This document shows positions 1 through 8,430 of a stretch of DNA of 31,008 bases, piece after piece. The notes under the pieces are model-generated. The model was not told the origin of the DNA and made no database searches. It saw nothing but the letters and a program-made list of their open reading frames with translations. The position numbers and the translations under genes were made by a program. The DNA comes from RGIG8782 sp017475895 (GTDB lineage: Bacteria > Pseudomonadota > Alphaproteobacteria > Rickettsiales > UBA1997): the NCBI GenBank assembly GCA_947167315.1, contig CAMVHP010000005.1, positions 1 to 31,008 on the forward strand, written 5' to 3'. Positions within the stretch are counted from its first letter, which is position 1, and the number at the start of each line of letters is the position of its first letter.

Positions 1-1
1 A

Positions 2-559
2 TTGGGGTTGTCAGTTGTTGCTTGTTCTGGTATTAAAAAGGACTATAACATAACAGCTGCTTCCTATTTACCAGAACCAAAATGGGTAAAAAAGGAAAAG
101 TATAAGGCTTCAAAAAAAGATGAGTTTAAGTACTTTGTATCAAAGGCAGAAAACGTTAACCAAAGATTGTGTGAAAAAACAGCTAACTCAAGAGCTAATC
201 TTGTTGTAGCATCAGAAATAGCTATGACTATAGAAGATGCATACAAGAATGCTATAAAATCAACAGATGGTGAAGCTAGCGAATTGAGTAGCGAACAATT
301 AAAACAAACTGTAAAATTAAACCTAGCAGGTGTTCAAAATGAAGAAACATACTGGCAAAAAAGACAATATTTGGTATCTTTAGGAGCTAGTGAAGACATT
401 ACAAAATACCAATGTTATTCATTAGTTAAAATGACAAAAGAAAACTACAACAGAGCTGTTAATGCTTCCGTTGATAAAATGATGAAAGATATAACAATGG
501 AAAACAAAGAACAAATTACTGAAAGTATTAAAGAAAAAGTAAGTCAAGATGAAAATTAA
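2..559 (+). CDS. LPP20-like lipoprotein, 5' partial
   Basis: The reading frame is open to the left window edge, so the true start lies upstream. The visible N-terminus (LSVVAC, then SG) looks like the end of a lipoprotein signal peptide, with Cys at visible residue 8 as the lipidation site. After it come a P-x-W-V motif and a stretch resembling the LPP20 family (Helicobacter Lpp20-type lipoproteins): the frame YFVSKAE, then an alanine- and arginine-rich helix. The protein would be anchored to the outer or inner membrane facing the periplasm. The gene ends inside the next one (11-base overlap), so the two are translationally coupled. LPP20-like proteins often sit beside LpoB-like and COG3014-like lipoproteins, as here, but their molecular role is unknown. 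The lipobox call is firm; the family call is moderate because similarity is confined to short motifs. Confidence 0.6.
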   Translation: MGLSVVACSGIKKDYNITAASYLPEPKWVKKEKYKASKKDEFKYFVSKAENVNQRLCEKTANSRANLVVASEIAMTIEDAYKNAIKSTDGEASELSSEQLKQTVKLNLAGVQNEETYWQKRQYLVSLGASEDITKYQCYSLVKMTKENYNRAVNASVDKMMKDITMENKEQITESIKEKVSQDEN

Positions 560-1481
560 TGGTATTTTCTACTGTCTACTAGTTGGTGTTTCACTAACTA
601 GTAGTTTGTTCGCTAAAGACGTTACACCTACATGGATAAATGATCCTCAAAGTGAATGTGAAAACAGTAATATATGTGCTGTTGGAACCGGTGAAAAAAG
701 CAGTACAGCTAGTACTGATGCTAAAAATAACATTTTAAGGTATTTTGAAACCAAAGTAAATAGTTCATTTAAAAACGAAGTTTCAAATACAAAAAGTGGT
801 GTAAAGGAAACGTCTAGCGAGGTAATAATGGAGGATGCATCTGGAATCTTAAAAGGTGTAAAAATACTAAAAACCTTTAAAGGTAAAGATGGAACATTTT
901 ACGCTCTTGCCTCTTTGGAAACAAAAAAGGTAGCGGATGAGATAAAATTGCAAATTAACTCCATAGATGAACAGTCAACTATTTTGCTGGAAGAAGGTAA
1001 AGCATCATCTGTAGTGAAACTTGAAAAATTATTCAATGATAGACAAAAACTAAACGCACAGTATATGTTTTTGACGGATAAAAAAATTCCAGAAACTGTA
1101 AGTTATGAGGAAATTGCAACCATTAAGAGCAAAGTTATAGCTAATGCTAAAAACTACTTTATCAAAATTGAAGATAAGGAATTGCGAAGCATAGTTAAAT
1201 CTAACATAAACTCACATTTTGGTAAAGTTGTTGGAAAGGAAAGTAAAGCTGATATAATAATTGAAGGTACAATCACAACGAATAAAGAATTCTTAGATGT
1301 TAAAGGATTCGAAAAATATTCCGTTACGGTTGAATTATCTTCAAATAAAAACGGAAAAACAATCGCTACTTTAAACGCAAAAGAGGTTGATACCGGTTTA
1401 GATTATAAACAGATATACAATAGATGTATGGACAAAATTTCTACATATATAGCAGATAATTTTGTAAATTTAATTGATTAG
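549..1481 (+). CDS. LPP20-family-like exported protein
   Basis: A 310-residue protein with a type I signal peptide (about residues 1-22, ending SLFA before KD). The mature N-terminus has the LPP20 pattern: P-T-W-I at about 27-30, then a C-x-V-G-T-G segment (residues 43-48) followed by an A/S-rich helix. No lipobox Cys is present, so unlike its neighbours it is probably free in the periplasm. The C-terminal third (about 210-310) is an alpha/beta segment containing DIIIEGTI, reminiscent of the CsgG/LpoB-type fold that also occurs in the next gene. The start overlaps the end of the preceding gene and no strong ribosome site is visible, which suggests coupled translation. Function is not known for the family. 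A role in cell-envelope maintenance is inferred only from the neighbours. Confidence 0.6.
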   Translation: MKINGIFYCLLVGVSLTSSLFAKDVTPTWINDPQSECENSNICAVGTGEKSSTASTDAKNNILRYFETKVNSSFKNEVSNTKSGVKETSSEVIMEDASGILKGVKILKTFKGKDGTFYALASLETKKVADEIKLQINSIDEQSTILLEEGKASSVVKLEKLFNDRQKLNAQYMFLTDKKIPETVSYEEIATIKSKVIANAKNYFIKIEDKELRSIVKSNINSHFGKVVGKESKADIIIEGTITTNKEFLDVKGFEKYSVTVELSSNKNGKTIATLNAKEVDTGLDYKQIYNRCMDKISTYIADNFVNLID

Positions 1482-1514
1482 TTTATTGATTTTATTAATT
1501 TTATGGAGTTAGTA

Positions 1515-2129
1515 ATGAAAAAAGTTATAGTGATTGGTATGGTGGCAATGGCAATAACAGCCTGCGGACCAACAATGAAGGCTGAAAGACTAACAACGGC
1601 CGCCGGTGATGAAAAAGCATTGACCGTTACAAATGAATGGGTTGCCACTGATACAGATTTAGCTGTAAAATACATTGTGGAGAAGCTACCGACTCACAGA
1701 AGATACTTGAGATATTTGTCAGAACATGGAAATAAAACTCCAAAAATATTCATTGGAGAAGTTGAAAATCAAACCTCAGAGGATAATTTTCCAATACAAG
1801 CTTTAAATAACAAGCTATTAAACGAGTTTTTTGATAGTGGTGAATTTGATTTAATTTCTGTTAAGGATAGAGATAGAATTTTAAAGGAAATTAAATATCA
1901 GAACAGCGGTATGGTAAAACAATCCGATATAAAAAGTATAGGTAAGGCATCAGGCGCTGATTTGATACTATCCGGTGAAGTTGTTATGGAAGATAAAAGA
2001 CTTGGTGGTAAAACTCTAAAGGAATATTCTTTAAGTATTAGACTAACCGATATAGAAAGCGGTGAAGAAGTTTCCAGAGCTTTATATGAAACAACAAAAT
2101 ATTCTAAACAAAAAAAGTTTTCTTTGTAG
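1515..2129 (+). CDS. lpoB: LpoB-like penicillin-binding protein activator, lipoprotein
   Basis: In enterobacteria LpoB is an outer-membrane lipoprotein that reaches through the periplasm and stimulates the peptidoglycan polymerase PBP1B. This protein has a lipoprotein signal with Cys17 in an ITAC lipobox, then a linker and an LpoB/CsgG-like domain from about residue 70: KIFIGEVEN, the N-x-x-L-x-x-x-F-F-D-S-G-x-F helix and strand, VKDRDRI, a GKASGADLILSGE strand and a final strand pair with SGEEV. The start at 1515 is preferred over an in-frame ATG at 1503 because GGAG at 1505-1508 is correctly spaced and the protein then begins MKK with a normal signal. It is last in a three-gene run closed by a terminator. 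Whether it activates a PBP in this organism is inference; no PBP gene is in the window. Confidence 0.75.
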   Translation: MKKVIVIGMVAMAITACGPTMKAERLTTAAGDEKALTVTNEWVATDTDLAVKYIVEKLPTHRRYLRYLSEHGNKTPKIFIGEVENQTSEDNFPIQALNNKLLNEFFDSGEFDLISVKDRDRILKEIKYQNSGMVKQSDIKSIGKASGADLILSGEVVMEDKRLGGKTLKEYSLSIRLTDIESGEEVSRALYETTKYSKQKKFSL

Positions 2130-2145
2130 TATATAGACATCTTTT

Positions 2146-2179
2146 AGAAAATTCCTTTAAAAAGGAATTTTCTTTTTTT
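2146..2179 (+). terminator. Rho-independent terminator after lpoB
   Basis: A near-perfect inverted repeat (arms AGAAAATTCCTT and its complement, about 12 bp, tight AA-rich loop) is followed directly by a run of seven T. It lies 17 bases after the lpoB-like stop and only about 30 bases before the next start, so it separates the first three genes from the COG3014-like gene. Confidence 0.85.
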
Positions 2180-2208
2180 AATCTGTAATAGAGGGGTTAA
2201 TTTTTAAA

Positions 2209-3705
2209 ATGAAAAAAGTTATTGCATTTATTACGTGTGTTTTATTGTGTTCCTGTGCCGCAAGTGGTAGTTATATAAAACTAAAGGAAGAATTAAGAAA
2301 TGATCTGAAAGCAGGAAATAAAGAAAAGGCAGTTTTGACTGTAAATAATAAAGACTATTATTCCGGTAAAAATTCCATTTTGGTAAAAAAAATGGAACAG
2401 GGAACTGCTAATTATATAGCTGGAAATTATTATCAATCCTTAAAATATCTTGATGAAGCTGAAAAAATTGCTGAAGAATTATACACGGTTAAGATATCAT
2501 CAAAGTTAAAGGGAGCCGTAAACGGCAATTTGGATGATTACAGAGGTGAAAAGTTCGAGGTATCTCTTATATATTTCTACAAATCATTAGTTAACTACAA
2601 TTTGTATTTGTGTGGCAAGTATGAAAAGTATATTACTAAAGACAAAAAAGGGAAAGATGAAGAACATCCAGAAAAAATATTAACAGAAAACGAAAAACTA
2701 GAACATTTAAGAAAAGCAAGAAGCAACATAATGAAATGGGATAGCATTTTGAATTCGTATAACCTTGAAAGTAAAAGCAAAGAAGATTACGGTTTAGATC
2801 TACTGGAGAAAGTATGGGGTGCATTTATATTTGAAGAAAATGCCGGAATGAGCGATATGGAAAGAGCAAAAGCAATGTACAACAGTGCAAATAAAATCTT
2901 AAACAGCAACTACTCTAACTACCAAACATTCAATAAAGATAGAACCGGTGTAACATTCTCAGCTGATACAGATGATTTCATAAATAGAAAAATTTCAAAA
3001 TCAACTAATTATGCACAAAAGGATAATGTTGTAGTTTTATTAAATGAAGGTTTTGTTCCGTTTAAAAAGACGAAAACAATTATGGTTCCAATGGGTTTGG
3101 TATTTTTGAAGGATACTTCAGTCGACTTTATGAGATTTATGACTGGTGTAGTAGCTGCAAAGTCAGCAACCGGAGAATTTCTATTTAAAATACAACTGCC
3201 GGAGCTGGAACAATATAGTATAAATAGCAATTTTGTTGCATCCATCCACAACAAAAATAATGAAAAAATCAAAGATGTTAAAATAAACATTCTAGAGCCA
3301 GTTAGTGACTTATCCTACACAGCCTTTGAAAAGAATAAAGCAGCATTATATGCCAAGATAACGGCAAGCACACTAACACAGTATGCACTCGCCTTGGAAA
3401 CATCATATGCTATGTATAAGGCAAGTATACAAAACAACATGAACGAAGCTGTAGCCATGTTGTTATCTGTTGGCTCCTATGTATCAGCAACGAAGCTAAT
3501 AGAAAAGAATGGTATTCCCGATTTAAGACAGTGGTCAACACTACCGTCAACAATCAGGTTTACAACTTTTGACCTACCCTGTGGGGAGTATATACTTAAA
3601 ATAAATAAAGTTGTTAATGGTGAAAATAAAGAGGTTTATTCTAAAGAAATCAGTATCGAAGACACCGACACAACAACCTTTGTTGACGTAAACATCAATC
3701 AATAA
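2209..3705 (+). CDS. COG3014-family-like lipoprotein
   Basis: A 498-residue protein with a short lipoprotein signal and Cys16 in LCSC. Residues about 65-140 match the COG3014 pattern: A-N-Y-x-x-G-x-Y-x-x-S-L-x-Y-L-x-x-A-E, then D-D-Y-R-G-E-x-F-E and a helix ending Y-N-L-Y-L. This is a TPR-like helical region. The middle (about 255-330) is beta-rich (VVVLLNEGFVPFKK), and a further helical hairpin with an alanine-rich segment follows. The end is a small beta domain starting near PCGEY. COG3014 proteins are uncharacterised but commonly cluster with LpoB-like and LPP20-like lipoproteins. GAGGGG at 2191-2196 lies 12 bases before the start, a rather long spacing. It follows a terminator, so it needs its own promoter or readthrough. 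It converges on lpxR with only 20 bases between. Confidence 0.7.
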   Translation: MKKVIAFITCVLLCSCAASGSYIKLKEELRNDLKAGNKEKAVLTVNNKDYYSGKNSILVKKMEQGTANYIAGNYYQSLKYLDEAEKIAEELYTVKISSKLKGAVNGNLDDYRGEKFEVSLIYFYKSLVNYNLYLCGKYEKYITKDKKGKDEEHPEKILTENEKLEHLRKARSNIMKWDSILNSYNLESKSKEDYGLDLLEKVWGAFIFEENAGMSDMERAKAMYNSANKILNSNYSNYQTFNKDRTGVTFSADTDDFINRKISKSTNYAQKDNVVVLLNEGFVPFKKTKTIMVPMGLVFLKDTSVDFMRFMTGVVAAKSATGEFLFKIQLPELEQYSINSNFVASIHNKNNEKIKDVKINILEPVSDLSYTAFEKNKAALYAKITASTLTQYALALETSYAMYKASIQNNMNEAVAMLLSVGSYVSATKLIEKNGIPDLRQWSTLPSTIRFTTFDLPCGEYILKINKVVNGENKEVYSKEISIEDTDTTTFVDVNINQ

Positions 3706-3725
3706 AAACAAAAAAGTAAGGAAAA

Positions 3726-4685
3726 TTAAAACAAAATACCACCGGTTATAGTAAATAATACTTGTCCATCTTTGGTTTGTGTTTTAAATTCCTTACCTAT
3801 AAAACTAGTTAAACACTTAATGTAAAATTTATTAAAGGTTAAATTAACACCAAAATTTATATCATAAATTATTGGTTTTTTATCAATCTCAGTTCGTCTA
3901 TCGTTCAAATTTCCATCCAAAAAGGTATTGTAAAACACTACATTTGCCCCAACGGATGTAAAATAATAGTAACTAAATGTTGTATCTCTGTTTAACATTC
4001 CAATCGTACTGGTATCTATTCTATTAAATGAAAAATCACTAAAAACATCATTACCAAATCTAAACTCAAAATATTGTTTTATGTCCGTGTACGGTGTTCC
4101 TAAATCTGTTGTAAATCTTGATATTATGTTAAATTTTTTATTTTGCAAATTCATCCTATATAATTCTTTTAAATTTGAATAGGTGAACATAAATAGTAAT
4201 TCATTTTTAAGTTGTGTATCCCACCCCCTAGGTTTAGGGCTCCCTATTAGTTCATGTATCTTTTTTTGGGTTGCTTCCGCCAACGATCCCTTGCCGGTTA
4301 ATCCTATAGAAAATCCAAATAAGTTCACATAATCTTCATAAAAAAAGTTTTTATTTGCATAAAAATATAGATAACCAGCATAGGGTCTATCATCTAATCT
4401 TGGTTGTGGATCCTCTATATCACTGGAGGTAAAAATTTTTTGTCCAAATCCAAAAGAATAGTTGTAAAATAGGTTACCATTACCACTACTATTGTTTTTA
4501 CTATCATTATAGTTTTTACTTAAAAAAGAAAATTGTATTCCATTCGTATAATATCTATCACTTTGAAGCACTGAATCATTTTCATATGTCAATGACACAT
4601 TTTGTAAAAAACTATCCTTAGCATATACATTTTTGCCCACCAGTAAGACAATACAAAGTATTATTTTTTTATTTTTTATAAACAT
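3726..4685 (-). CDS. lpxR: Lipid A 3'-O-deacylase LpxR (DUF2219 family)
   Basis: LpxR is an outer-membrane beta-barrel esterase that removes the 3'-acyloxyacyl chain from lipid A, usually lowering recognition by host TLR4. The 319-residue protein has a signal peptide (about 1-22, VYA before KD) and the family landmarks: Y-E-N-D with Asn36 and Asp37, Y-T-N-G with Thr47, D-R-P-Y-A-G at 99-104, and a Q-K-K-I-H segment with His144 followed by P-R-G-W-D-x-Q-L. These match residues shown to be needed for Salmonella LpxR activity (an Asn-Asp pair, a Ser/Thr, a His). It ends in Phe, as expected for a barrel. It starts 3 bases after the DUF3943 stop, so the two are co-transcribed. It implies this cell makes an acylated lipid A. 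Known LpxR enzymes depend on Ca2+. Confidence 0.9.
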   Translation of the reverse strand: MFIKNKKIILCIVLLVGKNVYAKDSFLQNVSLTYENDSVLQSDRYYTNGIQFSFLSKNYNDSKNNSSGNGNLFYNYSFGFGQKIFTSSDIEDPQPRLDDRPYAGYLYFYANKNFFYEDYVNLFGFSIGLTGKGSLAEATQKKIHELIGSPKPRGWDTQLKNELLFMFTYSNLKELYRMNLQNKKFNIISRFTTDLGTPYTDIKQYFEFRFGNDVFSDFSFNRIDTSTIGMLNRDTTFSYYYFTSVGANVVFYNTFLDGNLNDRRTEIDKKPIIYDINFGVNLTFNKFYIKCLTSFIGKEFKTQTKDGQVLFTITGGILF

Positions 4686-4688
4686 AAA

Positions 4689-5423
4689 CTAAAATCTAAT
4701 ATTTACAGCCACGTTATAGCCAAAATTTCCATTGCTATTAATTGTTGGAAAAGCCATAACATTTACATTATTATCTTTCCTATCCTTTATAAAAAATTCG
4801 CTAACTTCTGTTATTGGGTCTATTAAAAATGTAGTTATATGTCCCAAAACACTTGAATTAAAAACCTTGTGGTCATTTTTAATTATTCTTCTTTTTGCCA
4901 CATATAAAGCCTCACCAAACAATGAACCAACAACCGGAGTTATTATTAAATCTTGTTTCGAAGGAATTTCTGCAAACGCTTCTACACCATATTCCCAGAA
5001 AAATGTTGACATAAATACAGACAAACCAAATGAAGGCAATATACCCAACCCAGCAGATCTGCCGGCAACATAATAAACGGATCCCCAATAGGGGTGCGTA
5101 ACCCAGTTTAAAAACCAGTCATCATCATCCTGAACAGGGCCTTTTCTTACATTTCTGCCCCATTTTTTAAATATACTACTACTGTCATCTTTGTCCCAAT
5201 GTGTAACACTTTCCGGTAATAAATATAAAATGCCAGCACCTAAAACCGAACCTCCCAACATAACATACATGTCGGTTTTCAATAATTTTTTATTAATTTC
5301 TTCAGTTTTAATTGAATATTCTTTATTATAAACACTTATATATTTATAATTATTAACATTTTCTGCAGAAAATGCTTTGCCAATACATAGCATAAAAATA
5401 CAAAAAAATAAAATATACCTCAC
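4689..5423 (-). CDS. DUF3943 family exported protein
   Basis: A 244-residue protein with a signal peptide (about 1-20, FSA before EN). The DUF3943 signature is clear: N-W-V-T-H-P-Y-W-G at about 106-114, a small-residue helix with G-R-S-A-G, then F-W-E-Y-G-V-E at about 142-148, S-K-Q-D-L-I-x-T-P-V at 155-164 and G-E at 170-171. It ends in a strand finishing with Phe, which suggests an outer-membrane location. Function of the family is unknown. The first codon appears to be GTG; no in-frame ATG lies close upstream and no good ribosome site is visible. It is first in a two-gene unit with lpxR, reading from a promoter at 5453-5480. Its tight link to a lipid A enzyme suggests an envelope-lipid role (inference). 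Confidence 0.75.
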   Translation of the reverse strand: MRYILFFCIFMLCIGKAFSAENVNNYKYISVYNKEYSIKTEEINKKLLKTDMYVMLGGSVLGAGILYLLPESVTHWDKDDSSSIFKKWGRNVRKGPVQDDDDWFLNWVTHPYWGSVYYVAGRSAGLGILPSFGLSVFMSTFFWEYGVEAFAEIPSKQDLIITPVVGSLFGEALYVAKRRIIKNDHKVFNSSVLGHITTFLIDPITEVSEFFIKDRKDNNVNVMAFPTINSNGNFGYNVAVNIRF

Positions 5424-5452
5424 AAATATGGATTTTTTTATTACTGTTCGTT

Positions 5453-5480
5453 AGGATAAATTGCGTAAAAATAAAGTCAA
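5453..5480 (-). promoter_or_regulatory. Predicted sigma70-type promoter for DUF3943-lpxR
   Basis: On the minus strand TTGACT (5475-5480), a 16-base spacer, then TATCCT (5453-5458). It lies about 30 bases upstream of the GTG start. It is back-to-back with the promoter of the Mg2+ ATPase about 80 bases away, so a regulator binding between could control both. Confidence 0.45.
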
Positions 5481-5559
5481 TGTATTTATTTTAGTATCAA
5501 TATTAACTAAAATTGTCAATAATTACTAGCATTAATGTAAAGTATGAAATAAATTTTTC

Positions 5560-5587
5560 TTGACATTATTAAAAATATTTATACAAT
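5560..5587 (+). promoter_or_regulatory. Predicted sigma70-type promoter for the Mg2+ ATPase
   Basis: TTGACA (5560-5565), a 16-base spacer, TACAAT (5582-5587). Transcription would start near 5594, giving a leader of about 55 bases that ends in a strong AGAGGGG ribosome site at 5638-5644. Confidence 0.6.
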
Positions 5588-5648
5588 ATATCGGAATTCA
5601 GAAGGACTACGATTTAATCATATTATTAAAATAAAAAAGAGGGGTTAT

Positions 5649-8267
5649 ATGTTCAAAAAAGGCAATGACACCAAGATGATTTCTGTTGCTAATAGCAAAA
5701 ATAGGAATAACTTTGATAAAAAATTATTTTATTACGCTAGGTTGGATAATACACCTTTGTTAGACGAGTTAAACACTAACACTAGGTCTGGTTTATCCAC
5801 AGAATTTGTAGAAAATTGGCAAGATGAACACGGTTACAACGAAATATCAAACCACAATGAATATGTTTGGTATATGAATCTATTGGAATCCATATTTAAT
5901 CCGTTCAATATAATTCTACTTATAATAGCTGCAATATCGATCATAACAAAAGATAATATTGGTGGTATGATCATATGTTTCCTTGTGCTGGTCAGCAGTA
6001 TAATAAAATACCTACAGGAGGACAAATCAAATAAAGCTAGTGAAAAATTAAAAACAATGGTGAAAACAACCGCAACAGTCATAAGAGATAATGTAAAAAG
6101 AGAAGTTAGTATTGAGGATTTAATTGTTGGTGATATAATCTATTTATCCGCAGGAGATATAGTTCCAGCAGATGTTAGATTGTTGGAATCTAAAGATTTG
6201 TTTATAGCACAATCATCTTTGACCGGTGAAGCTGAGCCTATAGAAAAATTTTCAAAATTAAAAAATAACGACCATAAAAATGTATTAGACTTAGAAAACA
6301 TTTGTTTTATGGGAACAAACATAGTTAGTGGAACCGGTATTGCCGTAATATTGTCCAACGGAAATAATACATATTTCGGTTCAATGTCAAAGTTGATAGC
6401 AAAGAAAAAAACAAAAACGGATTTTGATAAAGGTTTGTCTGATGTTAGCTTTTTCTTATTAAAATTTATGATTATAATGGTTATAATTGTATTTTTTATA
6501 AACGGGTTAATGAAACATAATTGGCTAGAGGCATTTTTGTTTGCAACATCTGTTGCTGTAAGTCTTACACCAGAAATGTTGCCGGTTATAGTATCAACGA
6601 ATTTGGCAAAAGGTGCTGTTTTAATGTCCAGAAAAAGAACCGTAGTTAAAAATATGAACGCTATACAAAACTTCGGTGCCATGGATATTTTATGTTCCGA
6701 TAAAACTGGAACACTAACGGAGAACATCATTATTTTACAGTATCATTTAAACGTTAAAGGTGAAGAAGATCTAAAAATTTTAAGATATGCATATTTAAAT
6801 AGTAATTTTCAAACTGGTTTAAAAAATCTATTGGATATTGCTATAATAAATAAAGCGGTTGAAAATGGCTTTTACAGTTTAAATTTTGAATATAAAAAGA
6901 TTGACGAGATACCATTCGATTTCGTTAGAAGAAGAATGTCTGTTGTACTAGAAAACAAAGATGGAGAAGTTCATATTATTACAAAAGGAGCAATTGAGGA
7001 AATATTGCAGATATGTAAGTACTACGAATATAATAATGAAGTATTTGAGCTTGATGAGAAAACAAAACAAGAAATTGTTGAAAGAATTCTGAAGCTAAAT
7101 CGAGATGGTATGAGAGTTTTAGCTTTGGCTACAAAAAAAATAAATAAAGATGAAAAAACAAGCGTTGATGCTGAAAATGAAATGACTTTAATGGGTTATT
7201 TAAGTTTTCTTGATCCACCAAAGCAATCAGCAAAATCCGCCATTAAGGCATTACGAGAAAACAACGTAAAAATAAAGGTTTTAACTGGAGATAGCGATGT
7301 TATAACAAGATACATTTGTAAACAAATGGATATCAACAGCGAAAGAATACTTTTAGGTAGTGAAATTAACAATTATACTGATGAAGAATTAATAAAAATA
7401 ACGAGAGAGTGCGACATTTTCGCTAAATTATCTCCTCAGCAGAAGTTGAAGATAATTAAAACTCTAAAACAGGATGGACACACAATAGGCTTTATGGGTG
7501 ATGGTATAAACGATGCACCTGCAATGAAGGAAGCTGACGTGGCTATATCCGTTGATACGGCAGTTGATATAGCAAAGGAATCAGCCGATATAATTTTATT
7601 AAAAAAAGATTTAAATGTTTTAGCTGACGGTGTTATTGAAGGAAGAAAGATATTTTGTAATATTATAAAATATATAAATATGACCATAAGTTCTAACTTT
7701 GGTAATATGTTATCAATAATAGTTGCCAGTTTACTGTTGCCATTTTTACCGATGTTACCGGTACAAATTTTAGTGTTAAATATACTTTATGATGTATCAC
7801 AAATATCAATTCCATGGGATAATGTGGATAAAGAATTGCTTGTGAAACAAAAAAAGTGGTCAGCGAGAGCCATAAGAAACTTTATGCTCTATATAGGTTC
7901 CGTAAGCTCAATTTGTGACATACTGTTATTCTTTATAATGTATAAGGTTTTACACTACGACCAACACATGTTCAGCAGCTGTTGGTTTGTGGCAAGTATG
8001 TTAACACAAATAGTAATTATAAACTTCATAAGAACGAGAAAAAGACCATTTTTGGAAAGTAGTATGTCTCCACAGGTTATGTTCTGCACCTTTGCTACCG
8101 CTATAGTTACAATAGTACTGCCATACATTACCGTTGGTAGCTATATTGGATTGGTAAAAATACCAGCTATATTTTATCTATGGCTAGCGTTGATTGTTTT
8201 TGTGTATGTTCTGTTGATACAAATTGTAAAAAAGATATACACAAAAAAGTATGATGCGTGGCTATAG
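5649..8267 (+). CDS. mgtA: Magnesium-importing P-type ATPase (class IIIB, MgtA/MgtB type)
   Basis: An ATP-driven pump bringing Mg2+ across the inner membrane. The 872-residue protein has the full P-type layout: actuator motif L-T-G-E (191-194), TM4 L-T-P-E-M-L-P (306-312), phosphorylation loop S-D-K-T-G-T-L-T with Asp351, a nucleotide domain, and the hinge G-D-G-I-N-D. The TM5-TM6 region carries S-S-N-F-G-N and L-Y-D-V-S-Q-I-S-I-P-W-D-N-V-D, which is specific to the MgtA/MgtB Mg2+ pumps and not the Ca2+ or Na+/K+ classes. Ten hydrophobic segments are apparent. It is a single-gene transcript: its own promoter at 5560-5587 and a terminator at 8291-8333. Length matches the family (about 900). 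It is divergent from the lpxR unit. The pump is intact in every catalytic motif. Confidence 0.93.
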   Translation: MFKKGNDTKMISVANSKNRNNFDKKLFYYARLDNTPLLDELNTNTRSGLSTEFVENWQDEHGYNEISNHNEYVWYMNLLESIFNPFNIILLIIAAISIITKDNIGGMIICFLVLVSSIIKYLQEDKSNKASEKLKTMVKTTATVIRDNVKREVSIEDLIVGDIIYLSAGDIVPADVRLLESKDLFIAQSSLTGEAEPIEKFSKLKNNDHKNVLDLENICFMGTNIVSGTGIAVILSNGNNTYFGSMSKLIAKKKTKTDFDKGLSDVSFFLLKFMIIMVIIVFFINGLMKHNWLEAFLFATSVAVSLTPEMLPVIVSTNLAKGAVLMSRKRTVVKNMNAIQNFGAMDILCSDKTGTLTENIIILQYHLNVKGEEDLKILRYAYLNSNFQTGLKNLLDIAIINKAVENGFYSLNFEYKKIDEIPFDFVRRRMSVVLENKDGEVHIITKGAIEEILQICKYYEYNNEVFELDEKTKQEIVERILKLNRDGMRVLALATKKINKDEKTSVDAENEMTLMGYLSFLDPPKQSAKSAIKALRENNVKIKVLTGDSDVITRYICKQMDINSERILLGSEINNYTDEELIKITRECDIFAKLSPQQKLKIIKTLKQDGHTIGFMGDGINDAPAMKEADVAISVDTAVDIAKESADIILLKKDLNVLADGVIEGRKIFCNIIKYINMTISSNFGNMLSIIVASLLLPFLPMLPVQILVLNILYDVSQISIPWDNVDKELLVKQKKWSARAIRNFMLYIGSVSSICDILLFFIMYKVLHYDQHMFSSCWFVASMLTQIVIINFIRTRKRPFLESSMSPQVMFCTFATAIVTIVLPYITVGSYIGLVKIPAIFYLWLALIVFVYVLLIQIVKKIYTKKYDAWL

Positions 8268-8290
8268 TAAATAAATAATAAATAATCTGA

Positions 8291-8333
8291 AATAGCAACT
8301 AATATTCATACTATTAGTTGCTATTTATTTTTC
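8291..8333 (+). terminator. Rho-independent terminator after mgtA
   Basis: Perfect 13-bp inverted repeat (8291-8303 and 8313-8325, arm AATAGCAACTAAT) with a 9-base loop, followed by a T-rich tail, 23 bases after the mgtA stop. Confidence 0.85.
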
Positions 8334-8400
8334 AAAAAAGTATCACTATAAACTAATAATAAGCATTATTTTACGACAATAATGTTATAATAATTTATTT

Positions 8401-8430
8401 TTACTTGATTATTATAATAATTATTATAAT
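8401..8430 (+). promoter_or_regulatory. Predicted promoter of the small outer-membrane protein
   Basis: A consensus TATAAT at 8425-8430, 31 bases before the ATG, preceded by TTACTT (8401-8406) at an 18-base spacing. The stretch 8340-8430 is otherwise a run of ATTATAATAA-like repeats, so the -35 choice is uncertain. The leader lacks a Shine-Dalgarno near the ATG; an AGGT/ACCT mini-hairpin sits at 8440-8451. Confidence 0.45.

Noticed and set aside
1503..1514. Upstream ATG for the LpoB-like gene
   Set aside because: The GGAG ribosome site lies just after it and fits the ATG at 1515, which also gives a standard MKK lipoprotein signal.
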